A stretch of DNA of 5,256 nucleotides, taken from Desulfoprunum sp. Lineage in GTDB: Bacteria; Desulfobacterota; Desulfobulbia; Desulfobulbales; Desulfocapsaceae. Below are positions 1 through 4,731 of the stretch, piece by piece (positions within the stretch are counted from its first letter, which is position 1; each line of letters starts with the position of its first letter). The notes under the pieces are model-generated. The model searched no databases. It was not told the origin of the DNA and was given only the letters and a program-made list of their open reading frames with translations. A program made the position numbers and the translations under genes. Location of the stretch: positions 1 through 5,256 of the forward strand of contig JAUYSF010000289.1 in assembly GCA_030696435.1 (NCBI GenBank). Reading direction: 5' to 3'.

Positions 1-104
1 ATCAGGGCGACGATGATGATCAAGTTCAGACTCAACCCCAAAATTCCATGAGCAGACCTCCAATGTTCAAAGCCCATAGAACAGTCAATGTTTGGATACC
101 ACAT
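1..104 (-). CDS. Small putative membrane protein, N-terminal part only (runs off the window)
   Basis: This reading frame is open from an ATG at 104-102 (minus strand) to the window edge and gives 34 residues beginning MWYPNIDCSM. The start is supported by a perfect AAGGAG (complement of 113-118) with 8 nt to the ATG. Residues 1-19 are polar and aromatic (WYP, one Cys at 8, His at 14 and 19). From residue 20 the chain turns strongly hydrophobic (ILGLSLNLIIIVAL), which looks like the start of a transmembrane segment. I do not recognise the family. Short proteins with a Trp/His-rich start and one membrane helix, some with a SHOCT tail, are common near metal-response genes in deltaproteobacteria, but the part that would show this is outside the window. 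It is co-oriented with the exported protein at 277-552, about 170 nt upstream, and is probably read from the same sigma-54 promoter. No function can be assigned. Confidence 0.6.
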   Translation of the reverse strand, partial: MWYPNIDCSMGFEHWRSAHGILGLSLNLIIIVAL

Positions 105-138
105 TGGCTGGGCTCCTTTTTTAAAAGATAGTAATCCC

Positions 139-167
139 TTACCGTGAAAGAGAAAATTTCACGGTAA
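139..167 (-). terminator. Intergenic hairpin, possible terminator or 3' stabiliser
   Basis: TTACCGTGAAA (139-149) and TTTCACGGTAA (157-167) form a perfect 11-bp inverted repeat around a 7-nt loop. It lies 110 nt after the stop of the minus-strand exported-protein gene and 35 nt before the start of the next minus-strand gene. No immediate run of T follows on either strand. On the minus strand a T-rich patch comes only after about 10 nt. It may therefore be a weak terminator, an attenuator or an RNA-stabilising hairpin rather than a classical intrinsic terminator. The structure is certain; its function is inferred. Confidence 0.5.
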
Positions 168-200
168 AGGTATTGTTTGATAAACCTATGTAATCAAGGC

Positions 201-257
201 GGTGGCGATGATATTCGGCCTACAGGAAATCCTGTTGCGAGAAAGTCATCGGCCACC
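201..257. repeat. Two-tier stem-loop (imperfect palindrome) between the two small genes
   Basis: GGTGGC and GATGA (201-211) pair with TCATC and GGCCACC (246-257) as an 11-bp stem with one bulged base at 251. Inside, ACAGGA (222-227) faces TCCTGT (230-235) as a second hairpin, separated from the outer stem by 10-nt internal loops. It lies downstream of the exported-protein gene and upstream of the small membrane-protein gene, in the same transcript if they are co-transcribed. It does not match a riboswitch consensus that I can recall. A REP-like repeat, an mRNA-processing or stabilising element, or a regulatory leader are all possible. Confidence 0.5.
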
Positions 258-276
258 TGTCACGGAGCAGTTAAGG

Positions 277-552
277 CTACCAGCGATGCCCGCCGCCCCT
301 GTGGCCATAACCTTGTCCACTTTGATGTCCGCCTCCCCTGTGGCTACCTCTATTGCTACCAGAATGGTATCCGTATTCTGAATAACAATTTTCACCTGAG
401 ACATTTATTTCAGTTTGATCCGTAGGCAAGGTTGCACTCATGGATGTGGGTGTGTCGGTTGAATTACCCGTTCCAGTGTTGCCCGCAAAGGCACTGGTAG
501 AAACGATTGCGACCAAGGCAATGATTCCGGTTAATGAAAGAATTTTCTTCAT
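277..552 (-). CDS. Small exported Gly/His-rich protein, putative periplasmic metal-binding protein
   Basis: The product has 91 residues. Residues 1-23 form a classical Sec signal peptide: MKK, a hydrophobic core at about 4-17, and an STSAFA motif just before the predicted cleavage after Ala23. The mature part is about 68 residues. It opens with a Ser/Thr/Asn-rich low-complexity stretch (24-52), has a single Cys at 56, and ends in a Gly/His/Arg/Tyr-rich tail (57-91) with His at 63, 71, 76, 84 and 89 and the hexamer HRGGGH twice (71-76, 84-89). The start at 552 is chosen because an AAGGAGT (561-567) sits 8 nt upstream. The frame stays open to 624 but lacks a comparable site there, and a longer start would bury the signal peptide. 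The gene diverges from the kinase/regulator pair and has a sigma-54 promoter, which is the position of zraP in E. coli. It is not a ZraP homologue by sequence. Metal binding is inferred from the His-rich tail and the context. Confidence 0.8.
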   Translation of the reverse strand: MKKILSLTGIIALVAIVSTSAFAGNTGTGNSTDTPTSMSATLPTDQTEINVSGENCYSEYGYHSGSNRGSHRGGGHQSGQGYGHRGGGHRW

Positions 553-560
553 GCTGTTTG

Positions 561-567
561 ACTCCTT
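561..567 (-). promoter_or_regulatory. Ribosome binding site fixing the start of the exported protein
   Basis: AAGGAGT on the minus strand is a strong Shine-Dalgarno match 8 nt before the ATG at 552. It favours the 91-residue reading over a longer in-frame start at 624. Confidence 0.8.
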
Positions 568-642
568 GTTAAAAGTTGTATGTTGTTCGCCACCCCTGCA
601 GCAACCTTTTTGCAGCAGATACATGTTGTGTGATGAATCTAT

Positions 643-658
643 AGCAATCCTTATGCCA
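643..658 (-). promoter_or_regulatory. Sigma-54 (-24/-12) promoter for the exported-protein gene
   Basis: The minus strand reads TGGCATAAGGATTGCT. Compared with the consensus TGGCACGNNNNTTGCW it matches TGGCA, TTGC and the final W, and the GG and GC are separated by exactly 10 nt, as sigma-54 requires. Transcription would start near 632, leaving a leader of about 80 nt before the ATG at 552. The adjacent response regulator carries the AAA+ domain that opens sigma-54 promoters, which makes this its natural target. The only consensus differences are the two positions after TGGCA (TA instead of CG). Confidence 0.75.
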
Positions 659-704
659 CAAAAACTGACGTTTCTTATAGATTTGAAATTGTTTAATAAT
701 TATT

Positions 705-733
705 TTGAACAGCGACAAAACTGCCGAGATAAC
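705..733 (+). promoter_or_regulatory. Candidate sigma-70 promoter for the kinase/regulator operon
   Basis: TTGAAC (705-710) and GATAAC (728-733) are separated by 17 nt, each matching the -35/-10 consensus at 4 of 6 positions. A perfect TATAAT also occurs at 749-754 but has no acceptable -35 at 16-18 nt, so it would need an activator. Either could serve the plus-strand operon, which begins at 841. I found no plus-strand sigma-54 site with correct GG-N10-GC spacing in 553-840. Confidence 0.35.
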
Positions 734-752
734 CTTGCGTGGAATTAATATA

Positions 753-771
753 ATGTCTAATTATTAGACAT
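753..771. promoter_or_regulatory. Perfect palindrome in the divergent control region, probable regulator binding site
   Basis: ATGTCTAATTATTAGACAT is an inverted repeat with 9-bp arms around a single central T. It lies about 130 bp upstream of the predicted sigma-54 start for the minus-strand gene, a usual distance for an enhancer site bound by a sigma-54 activator. It also abuts the TATAAT at 749-754 facing the kinase gene. A second partial TTAGAC occurs at 795-800 in the same orientation as the right arm. Binding by the response regulator encoded at 2626-3996 is inferred. The site could instead belong to another dimeric regulator. Confidence 0.55.
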
Positions 772-804
772 GTGTCAGTTTTGGTGATTAATTTTTAGAC
801 TGAA

Positions 805-819
805 CGGTCGGATAGACCG
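805..819. repeat. Short inverted repeat in the kinase leader
   Basis: CGGTC (805-809) and GACCG (815-819) form a 5-bp stem with a 5-nt loop, just upstream of the kinase start. It is followed by the 8-bp palindrome CTTCGAAG (820-827). It could be a small leader hairpin or a minor protein site. The stem is short enough to be chance. Confidence 0.25.
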
Positions 820-840
820 CTTCGAAGAAAGGGCTAGGGT

Positions 841-2619
841 ATGGTTCCAAAATGGATGGTAGGTAGAAATGCGTATGCACCCTCATGGATGATTATCGGA
901 ATCAGCCTGGTGCTCATGGCTGTAGTGATTTTCATGGGGGTCGCGAATTACAACCGGGAAATTGATCACATGGGTGTGATTCTAAAGGAAAAAGGAACTG
1001 CTCTGATCTGGTCTTTTGAAGCAGGAGCCCAGACCGGAATGACCGGTCGGTTTGGCAACGAAGCCCACTTGCAGACTCTTTTGGAAGAAACCGCGTCTCG
1101 GTCGGAGATCTCTTATATTGCTCTGGTTGACAGAAACGGCGTGATACTGGCGCACAATGATAAAAAAATGATCGGCAAATCTGTAGAGGCGTTTGTCTTC
1201 AACAACACATTTGCTCCGACAGATTCCATCCAATGGCGGATGGTAGCGGGAAAAGAGCAGACAAGACTTTTCGAAGTGTATAAAAAGTTTCTCCCTACTC
1301 CTCAACATGAAGGAAACATAGAGGAAATGAGAAATGAACACGACATGTCGTGTTCCCCAGAATGGTTGAAAGACATGCCGGAAGACCGGATCTTAGACGC
1401 GAAAAACCGACCAGCGATCATCGTCGGTATGGATGTGAGACCCTTTGACGAGGTTATGGTCAAAGATATTCGGAACAGTTTGATATCCGCGGGGCTTATT
1501 TTTCTTCTGGCCCTTACCGGGGTGATTTCTCTATTCTGGGCTCAGAACTACATGAATTCCCGAAAAATGCTTCAGGATATCCGCGCCTTTGCCTCGGAAA
1601 TTGTCAGAAATCTGCCGGTGGGAATGGTGGTGGTCAGCAGTGATGGTAAGATCAGGTTTATTAACGGAGTAGCCTGTTCTCTTTTGAAAGTTAGACCGGA
1701 GACGGCTGAAGGAGCCTTGGCCCGGAGCATTCTGCCGGTATCGCTGATGGATCTGCGCAAAGGCATCGGCCGTGAAAAAGCCGTCGTGGAAAGAGAATTA
1801 AATTTGATTGGGTCGGAAGATACGAGAATTCCAGTGAATGTCAGTACGACAAACATTGTGGGTGAGGATGGTCAATACATCGGATTCATGTTTATCCTGC
1901 AGGATTTATCTGAGCTGCATCAGTTGGAATTGAAGATTCGACAGCGGGAAAAACTGGCGGCCATTGGTGATCTCGCCGCCGGTATTGCCCATGAAGTCAG
2001 GAATCCTTTAAGTTCTATCAAGGGTTACGTCACCTATTTTGGCAGCCTTTTTGAAAAAGACAGCGAAAACAGGAAGGCCGCCGAGATTACGGCCGAAGAG
2101 GTGGACAGGGTGAATCGGGTGATTTCGGAACTGCTTGAATTTGCCCGGCCGTCCGACCTCAAGCTGGGTAAAACAGATATCTGCAGGCTGATCGATCATG
2201 CCCTGGGGATCGTTGCCCATGAAGCCGCTTTCACGGGAGTGACGATTGTTCAACAATTGGATCGAAATCTGCCCGAGTTGATGATTGACCCCGACCGGAT
2301 CACCCAGGTGATGCTCAACCTCCTGATCAATGCCGTTCAAGCCATGGAGCACGGAGGACAACTCTTGGTAGAGACAAGCCGGAAAGGGGAGATGGTTGTG
2401 GTTGACATCTCGGACACGGGGAAAGGTATTTCCCCGGAAGACCGGGCCAACATGTTTAACCCCTATTTTACGACCAAAAAGAACGGCACGGGATTGGGGT
2501 TGGCGATCGTTCACAAGATCGTGGAAAACCACGGCGGGACCGTCCATATTCGCAGCCGACAAGGTCTCGGGACGCAGGTATCGATAGCATTACCCATCCA
2601 TCCCATTAAGGAAGTGTGA
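841..2619 (+). CDS. zraS: ZraS/HydH-like membrane sensor histidine kinase (PAS-containing)
   Basis: The 592-residue kinase probably senses metal or envelope stress in the periplasm and phosphorylates the regulator encoded 6 nt downstream. Membrane helices lie at about 16-35 and 213-234, enclosing a periplasmic domain of about 175 residues. Its YIALVDRNGVILAH stretch (92-105) is typical of PDC/sCache sensor folds. A PAS domain follows (about 250-360), then the HisKA dimerisation helix with phospho-acceptor His384 in the HEVRNP motif. The ATPase domain has an N-box (Asn493, Asn497), G1 (DTGKG, 525-529), an F-box (PYFTTK, 541-546) and G2 (GTGLGL, 549-554). All catalytic motifs are intact. It is longer than E. 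coli ZraS (about 465 residues), largely because of the PAS domain. The start at 841 gives a short cytoplasmic lead before helix 1. The ribosome binding site is weak (AAAGGG at 828-833). The ligand cannot be read from sequence, and HydH/AtoS-type naming is equally possible. Confidence 0.9.
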   Translation: MVPKWMVGRNAYAPSWMIIGISLVLMAVVIFMGVANYNREIDHMGVILKEKGTALIWSFEAGAQTGMTGRFGNEAHLQTLLEETASRSEISYIALVDRNGVILAHNDKKMIGKSVEAFVFNNTFAPTDSIQWRMVAGKEQTRLFEVYKKFLPTPQHEGNIEEMRNEHDMSCSPEWLKDMPEDRILDAKNRPAIIVGMDVRPFDEVMVKDIRNSLISAGLIFLLALTGVISLFWAQNYMNSRKMLQDIRAFASEIVRNLPVGMVVVSSDGKIRFINGVACSLLKVRPETAEGALARSILPVSLMDLRKGIGREKAVVERELNLIGSEDTRIPVNVSTTNIVGEDGQYIGFMFILQDLSELHQLELKIRQREKLAAIGDLAAGIAHEVRNPLSSIKGYVTYFGSLFEKDSENRKAAEITAEEVDRVNRVISELLEFARPSDLKLGKTDICRLIDHALGIVAHEAAFTGVTIVQQLDRNLPELMIDPDRITQVMLNLLINAVQAMEHGGQLLVETSRKGEMVVVDISDTGKGISPEDRANMFNPYFTTKKNGTGLGLAIVHKIVENHGGTVHIRSRQGLGTQVSIALPIHPIKEV

Positions 2620-2625
2620 GGAAGT

Positions 2626-3996
2626 ATGAATATTAACGGTACAATTCTCATTGTCGACGACGATTCGGCCCATTTGAACATGCTTCGAACCGTCTTGAAA
2701 AGTCTCGGGCATACGGTAGATACTGCCATGGACGGAGAGGACGCCATCCGGATGGCCAAGGAAAAACCCTGCGATCTCATCCTGATGGATGTGCGGATGA
2801 CCAACATCGGCGGCATAGAGGCACTGCGGCAGATCAAGGAATTCAATCCAGCCATCCCGATTATCATCATGACCGCCTATTCCTCGGTCGATACGGCGGT
2901 GGAGGCCATGAAACTCGGGGCCTACGACTATCTGACCAAACCTCTCAATTTTGAGGAACTCAAGCTCATAATTGACCGGGCGATGGACCATCTGCACCTC
3001 ACTCTGGAAAACAAGTCTTTAAAAGAGAAAGTGGCAGCGGAGAATTGTTTTTCAGATATTATCGGTTCCAGCCATGCCATGAAAAGTGTACTTGATATGG
3101 CCCGGATCGTAGCCCCGACCGAGGCGACGGTCCTGATTACCGGTGAGAGCGGCACGGGCAAGGAGTTGTTTGCCAAGGCCATCCATGCCAACAGTGAACG
3201 GAAGAATGGGCCGTTGGTTACGGTGAACTGCGCGGCATTGACCGAGACCCTTCTTGAATCGGAATTGTTCGGCCATGAAAAAGGCACCTTCACCGGAGCC
3301 GACCGACAACGGGATGGTCGATTCATGCAGGCTGATCGCGGGACGATCTTTCTCGATGAAGTCGGGGAAATTCCCTTGGCCATGCAGGCAAAAATCCTGC
3401 GGGCCATCCAGGAAAGAGAGATTCAGCGTTTGGGCAGCGACAAAACCCTGAATGTCGATGTGCGGATTATTGCCGCCACCAACCGAAATCTGGAAGACGA
3501 TGTCAGAGAAGGCAAATTCCGTGAGGATTTATTCTACCGTCTCAATGTGATGAACCTCCACATCCCGCCTCTGAGAAACCGCGATGAAGATATTCCCCTT
3601 TTGGCCCTGTATTTTCTCAAGAAGTATGTACAGAAAAACAGAAAAGACCTGAAGGGATTCACCCCAGCGGCAATGGACGTGCTGACCAGAAGCGCCTGGC
3701 CGGGAAATGTCAGGGAGTTGGAAAACGTAATCGAACGGGCAGTTATCCTCGCCATGAGCCCCTATATATCAGATAAAGACCTCCCTCCCTCCCTGATGGC
3801 ATCGTACCACAAGGAGCACAAGGACAAGATGCCCGCAACCGGGCTCGGCGGGAAACCCCTGGACGAGATCGAAAGCCAGGCCATTTCTGAAACCCTTGAA
3901 CAAACGCAGGGCAACAAGAGTGAAGCAGCTAAATTACTGGATATCACGAGAACGACCCTTAATAATAAATTGAAGAAATATAACATCTCGGGGTGA
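2626..3996 (+). CDS. zraR: ZraR/NtrC-family sigma-54-dependent response regulator
   Basis: The 456-residue enhancer-binding protein is the partner of the kinase just upstream (6-nt gap, AGGAAG overlapping the kinase stop region). The receiver domain (about 5-120) has the acidic pocket Asp11-Asp13, phospho-acceptor Asp55, Thr83 and Lys105. The AAA+ domain (about 143-375) has Walker A GESGTGKE (173-180), the sigma-54-contacting loop as GTFTGA (220-225, where GAFTGA is usual), Walker B (IFLDEVGE, 241-248), sensor I (AATN, 283-286), candidate arginine fingers Arg299 and Arg305, and the sensor II region WPGNVREL (358-365). A Fis-type helix-turn-helix closes the protein (about 429-451, NKSEAAKLL with TRTTLNNKL). 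Its length and domain order are standard for the NtrC/ZraR group. The sigma-54 promoter at 643-658 is its most likely target, with the palindrome at 753-771 as a candidate binding site. The metal-response role rests on context. Confidence 0.93.
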   Translation: MNINGTILIVDDDSAHLNMLRTVLKSLGHTVDTAMDGEDAIRMAKEKPCDLILMDVRMTNIGGIEALRQIKEFNPAIPIIIMTAYSSVDTAVEAMKLGAYDYLTKPLNFEELKLIIDRAMDHLHLTLENKSLKEKVAAENCFSDIIGSSHAMKSVLDMARIVAPTEATVLITGESGTGKELFAKAIHANSERKNGPLVTVNCAALTETLLESELFGHEKGTFTGADRQRDGRFMQADRGTIFLDEVGEIPLAMQAKILRAIQEREIQRLGSDKTLNVDVRIIAATNRNLEDDVREGKFREDLFYRLNVMNLHIPPLRNRDEDIPLLALYFLKKYVQKNRKDLKGFTPAAMDVLTRSAWPGNVRELENVIERAVILAMSPYISDKDLPPSLMASYHKEHKDKMPATGLGGKPLDEIESQAISETLEQTQGNKSEAAKLLDITRTTLNNKLKKYNISG

Positions 3997-4001
3997 TTCA
4001 A

Positions 4002-4058
4002 ATGACAACGGTAGGTGAATACCTTTTCCAGGTTGGTGATGTGCTTAACCACAAGTAG
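4002..4058 (+). CDS. Very small ORF (18 aa) directly after the response regulator, doubtful
   Basis: The ORF starts 5 nt after the regulator stop, with ATG at 4002 preceded by GGGGTGA (3991-3997), a fair Shine-Dalgarno-like sequence. It encodes 18 residues starting MTTVGEYLFQVGDV and ends at TAG. MTTVGEYL resembles the first residues of TPP-dependent decarboxylases, and GEYLFQVGDV resembles a strand of a cNMP-binding domain, but the piece is too short to decide. Downstream there is no continuation in this frame. It could be a remnant of a decayed gene, a leader-type peptide or chance. Confidence 0.25.
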   Translation: MTTVGEYLFQVGDVLNHK

Positions 4059-4089
4059 GGAAGCCTGAGATAAGAGAGAGGCGGTATAC

Positions 4090-4242
4090 GTGGGCAGTGC
4101 TGTGCATATTTATGACAATCTGGAGGCCTTCTGTCGTTGTTTGAGCGATATTGGACTTTCCGATGTCGTTCTGATCGTCACCCCGGAGGATAGCATCGGG
4201 TATGGTCCACAGCCGGAAGAGGTTCTCAAAAGTCACGTTTAA
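4090..4242 (+). CDS. Small ORF of unknown function (50 aa)
   Basis: The ORF has a GTG start at 4090, with GAGG at 4078-4081 eight nt upstream, and a TAA stop at 4240-4242. The 50-residue product begins MGSAVHIYDNLEAFCRCLSD, contains a Leu/Val-rich stretch (DVVLIVTPED, 25-34) and is acidic overall. It has two Cys at 15 and 17 (CRC). The composition looks like a folded alpha/beta fragment rather than random sequence, and it would occupy the otherwise geneless gap between the two-component genes and the repressor. I recognise no family. It may be a genuine small protein, or together with the 18-residue ORF before it (in another frame) the relic of a larger gene. The frame is closed by a stop at 4066-4068, so no longer version exists in this frame. 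Confidence 0.4.
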   Translation: MGSAVHIYDNLEAFCRCLSDIGLSDVVLIVTPEDSIGYGPQPEEVLKSHV

Positions 4243-4262
4243 ATCCGATCCTGCAGCCTTCT

Positions 4263-4293
4263 CAATTTTGTATTTAAGGTAACCGGAAAATTG
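4263..4293. repeat. AT-rich inverted repeat before the repressor promoter
   Basis: CAATTTT (4263-4269) and AAAATTG (4287-4293) are perfect 7-bp arms around 17 nt that contain the palindrome GGTAACC (4278-4284). It follows the small ORF and immediately precedes the -35 element at 4297. A weak terminator isolating the repressor operon is possible, but the stem is AT-rich and lacks a terminal T-run. Confidence 0.25.
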
Positions 4294-4296
4294 TCA

Positions 4297-4325
4297 TTGA
4301 CACATTGTAGTACTTGTTCTAATAT
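4297..4325 (+). promoter_or_regulatory. Sigma-70 promoter of the repressor/efflux operon
   Basis: A perfect TTGACA (4297-4302) and TAATAT (4320-4325, 4 of 6 matches to TATAAT) are spaced by 17 nt. The predicted transcription start is near 4332. The first downstream gene starts at 4358. The -10 is embedded in the inverted repeat 4312-4335, so a bound repressor would block RNA polymerase. This is the standard layout of ArsR/SmtB autoregulation. Confidence 0.75.
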
Positions 4326-4335
4326 ATGAACAAGT
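4312..4335. promoter_or_regulatory. ArsR/SmtB-type operator overlapping the -10 element
   Basis: ACTTGTTC (4312-4319) and GAACAAGT (4328-4335) are perfect 8-bp inverted arms with an 8-nt AT-only centre that holds the -10 box. The TGTTC/GAACA half-sites and AT-rich centre fit operators known for the CadC/SmtB/ZiaR group. The gene immediately downstream encodes such a regulator, so autorepression with release by metal is the expected behaviour. Confidence 0.7.
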
Positions 4336-4345
4336 GAACATATAT
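4322..4345. promoter_or_regulatory. Second, overlapping inverted repeat near the transcription start
   Basis: ATATATG (4322-4328) and CATATAT (4339-4345) are perfect 7-bp arms around 10 nt. The centre shares one GAACA half-site with the main operator and adds another at 4336-4340, 8 bp further on. This may be an accessory site allowing a second repressor dimer, or just a by-product of the AT-rich sequence. Confidence 0.35.
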
Positions 4346-4357
4346 AATAGGTGTGAT

Positions 4358-4726
4358 ATGAAACAACTGGACTTCGATACAGACGTTTGCGAGCAGTTAT
4401 GCGAACATGACAAGAATGTTTGCCTGGCAAAAGCTGAAATGCTTGTCGACGAAGATGCCCAATCAATTGCCGAAACATTCAAAATTCTTGGAGATCCGAC
4501 GAGGGTGAAGATTTTGCACGCACTTTCCAAAAGGGAGCTCTGTGTGTGCGATGTTTCCGCCGTCATTGGCATGGGGCAGTCTGCAGTATCACACCAGCTT
4601 CGTCTGCTGCGTGGGGCACGGCTGGTCAAACATCGAAAAGAAGGAAAAATGGTTTGGTATTCACTTGACGATGAACATATTTCCCTGCTTTTGGCCCAGG
4701 GAATTGAACATGTTAAGCATGGGTAA
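4358..4726 (+). CDS. cadC: CadC-like ArsR/SmtB-family metal-responsive repressor
   Basis: The 122-residue dimeric winged-helix repressor is predicted to leave its operator on binding Cd(II), Pb(II) or Zn(II). Family marks are ILGDPTRVKIL (43-53), ELCVCD (60-65), the recognition region GQSAVSHQLRLLR (73-85) and the wing RKEGKMVWYSL (93-103). CadC's alpha3N thiolate site appears intact: Cys62 and Cys64 in ELCVCD plus Cys11 and Cys15 in the N-terminal arm (Cys22 is extra). The alpha5 site of zinc sensors is also present: Asp105, His107, His118 and His121, with His at the last position as in CzrA instead of the Glu of CadC. The ATG at 4358 is preferred. The in-frame GTG at 4334 lies on the predicted transcription start and inside the operator. 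The TAGG at 4348-4351 is only a weak ribosome binding site. The gene is followed after 5 nt by the efflux ATPase, so both form one autoregulated operon. Confidence 0.92.
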   Translation: MKQLDFDTDVCEQLCEHDKNVCLAKAEMLVDEDAQSIAETFKILGDPTRVKILHALSKRELCVCDVSAVIGMGQSAVSHQLRLLRGARLVKHRKEGKMVWYSLDDEHISLLLAQGIEHVKHG

Positions 4727-4731
4727 AGATA

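Noticed and set aside
553..624. N-terminal extension of the exported protein to a start at 624
   Set aside because: A strong AAGGAGT at 561-567 fixes the start at 552, and the extension would place 24 residues ahead of a classical signal peptide.
722..739. Possible plus-strand sigma-54 site (TGCC followed by CTTGC)
   Set aside because: It lacks a GG, and the distance to the GC is wrong for sigma-54. No other plus-strand GG-N10-GC was found in 553-840.
177..748. Plus-strand open frames at 177-425 and 440-748
   Set aside because: They overlap the exported-protein gene and the divergent control region on the opposite strand, have no good ribosome binding site, and their translations look like antisense of a low-complexity gene.
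982..3755. Numerous open frames antisense to, or in another frame of, the kinase and regulator genes
   Set aside because: The two sense genes have complete, well-conserved domains. The alternatives have no recognisable protein features and arise from codon composition.
3762..4236. Minus-strand open frames across the gap after the regulator (3762-4052, 4045-4236)
   Set aside because: No ribosome binding site or recognisable protein feature. The first is largely antisense to the regulator.
4334..4357. Upstream GTG start for the repressor
   Set aside because: It lies at the predicted transcription start and inside the operator, with no ribosome binding site. The ATG at 4358 gives a CadC-like N-terminus.
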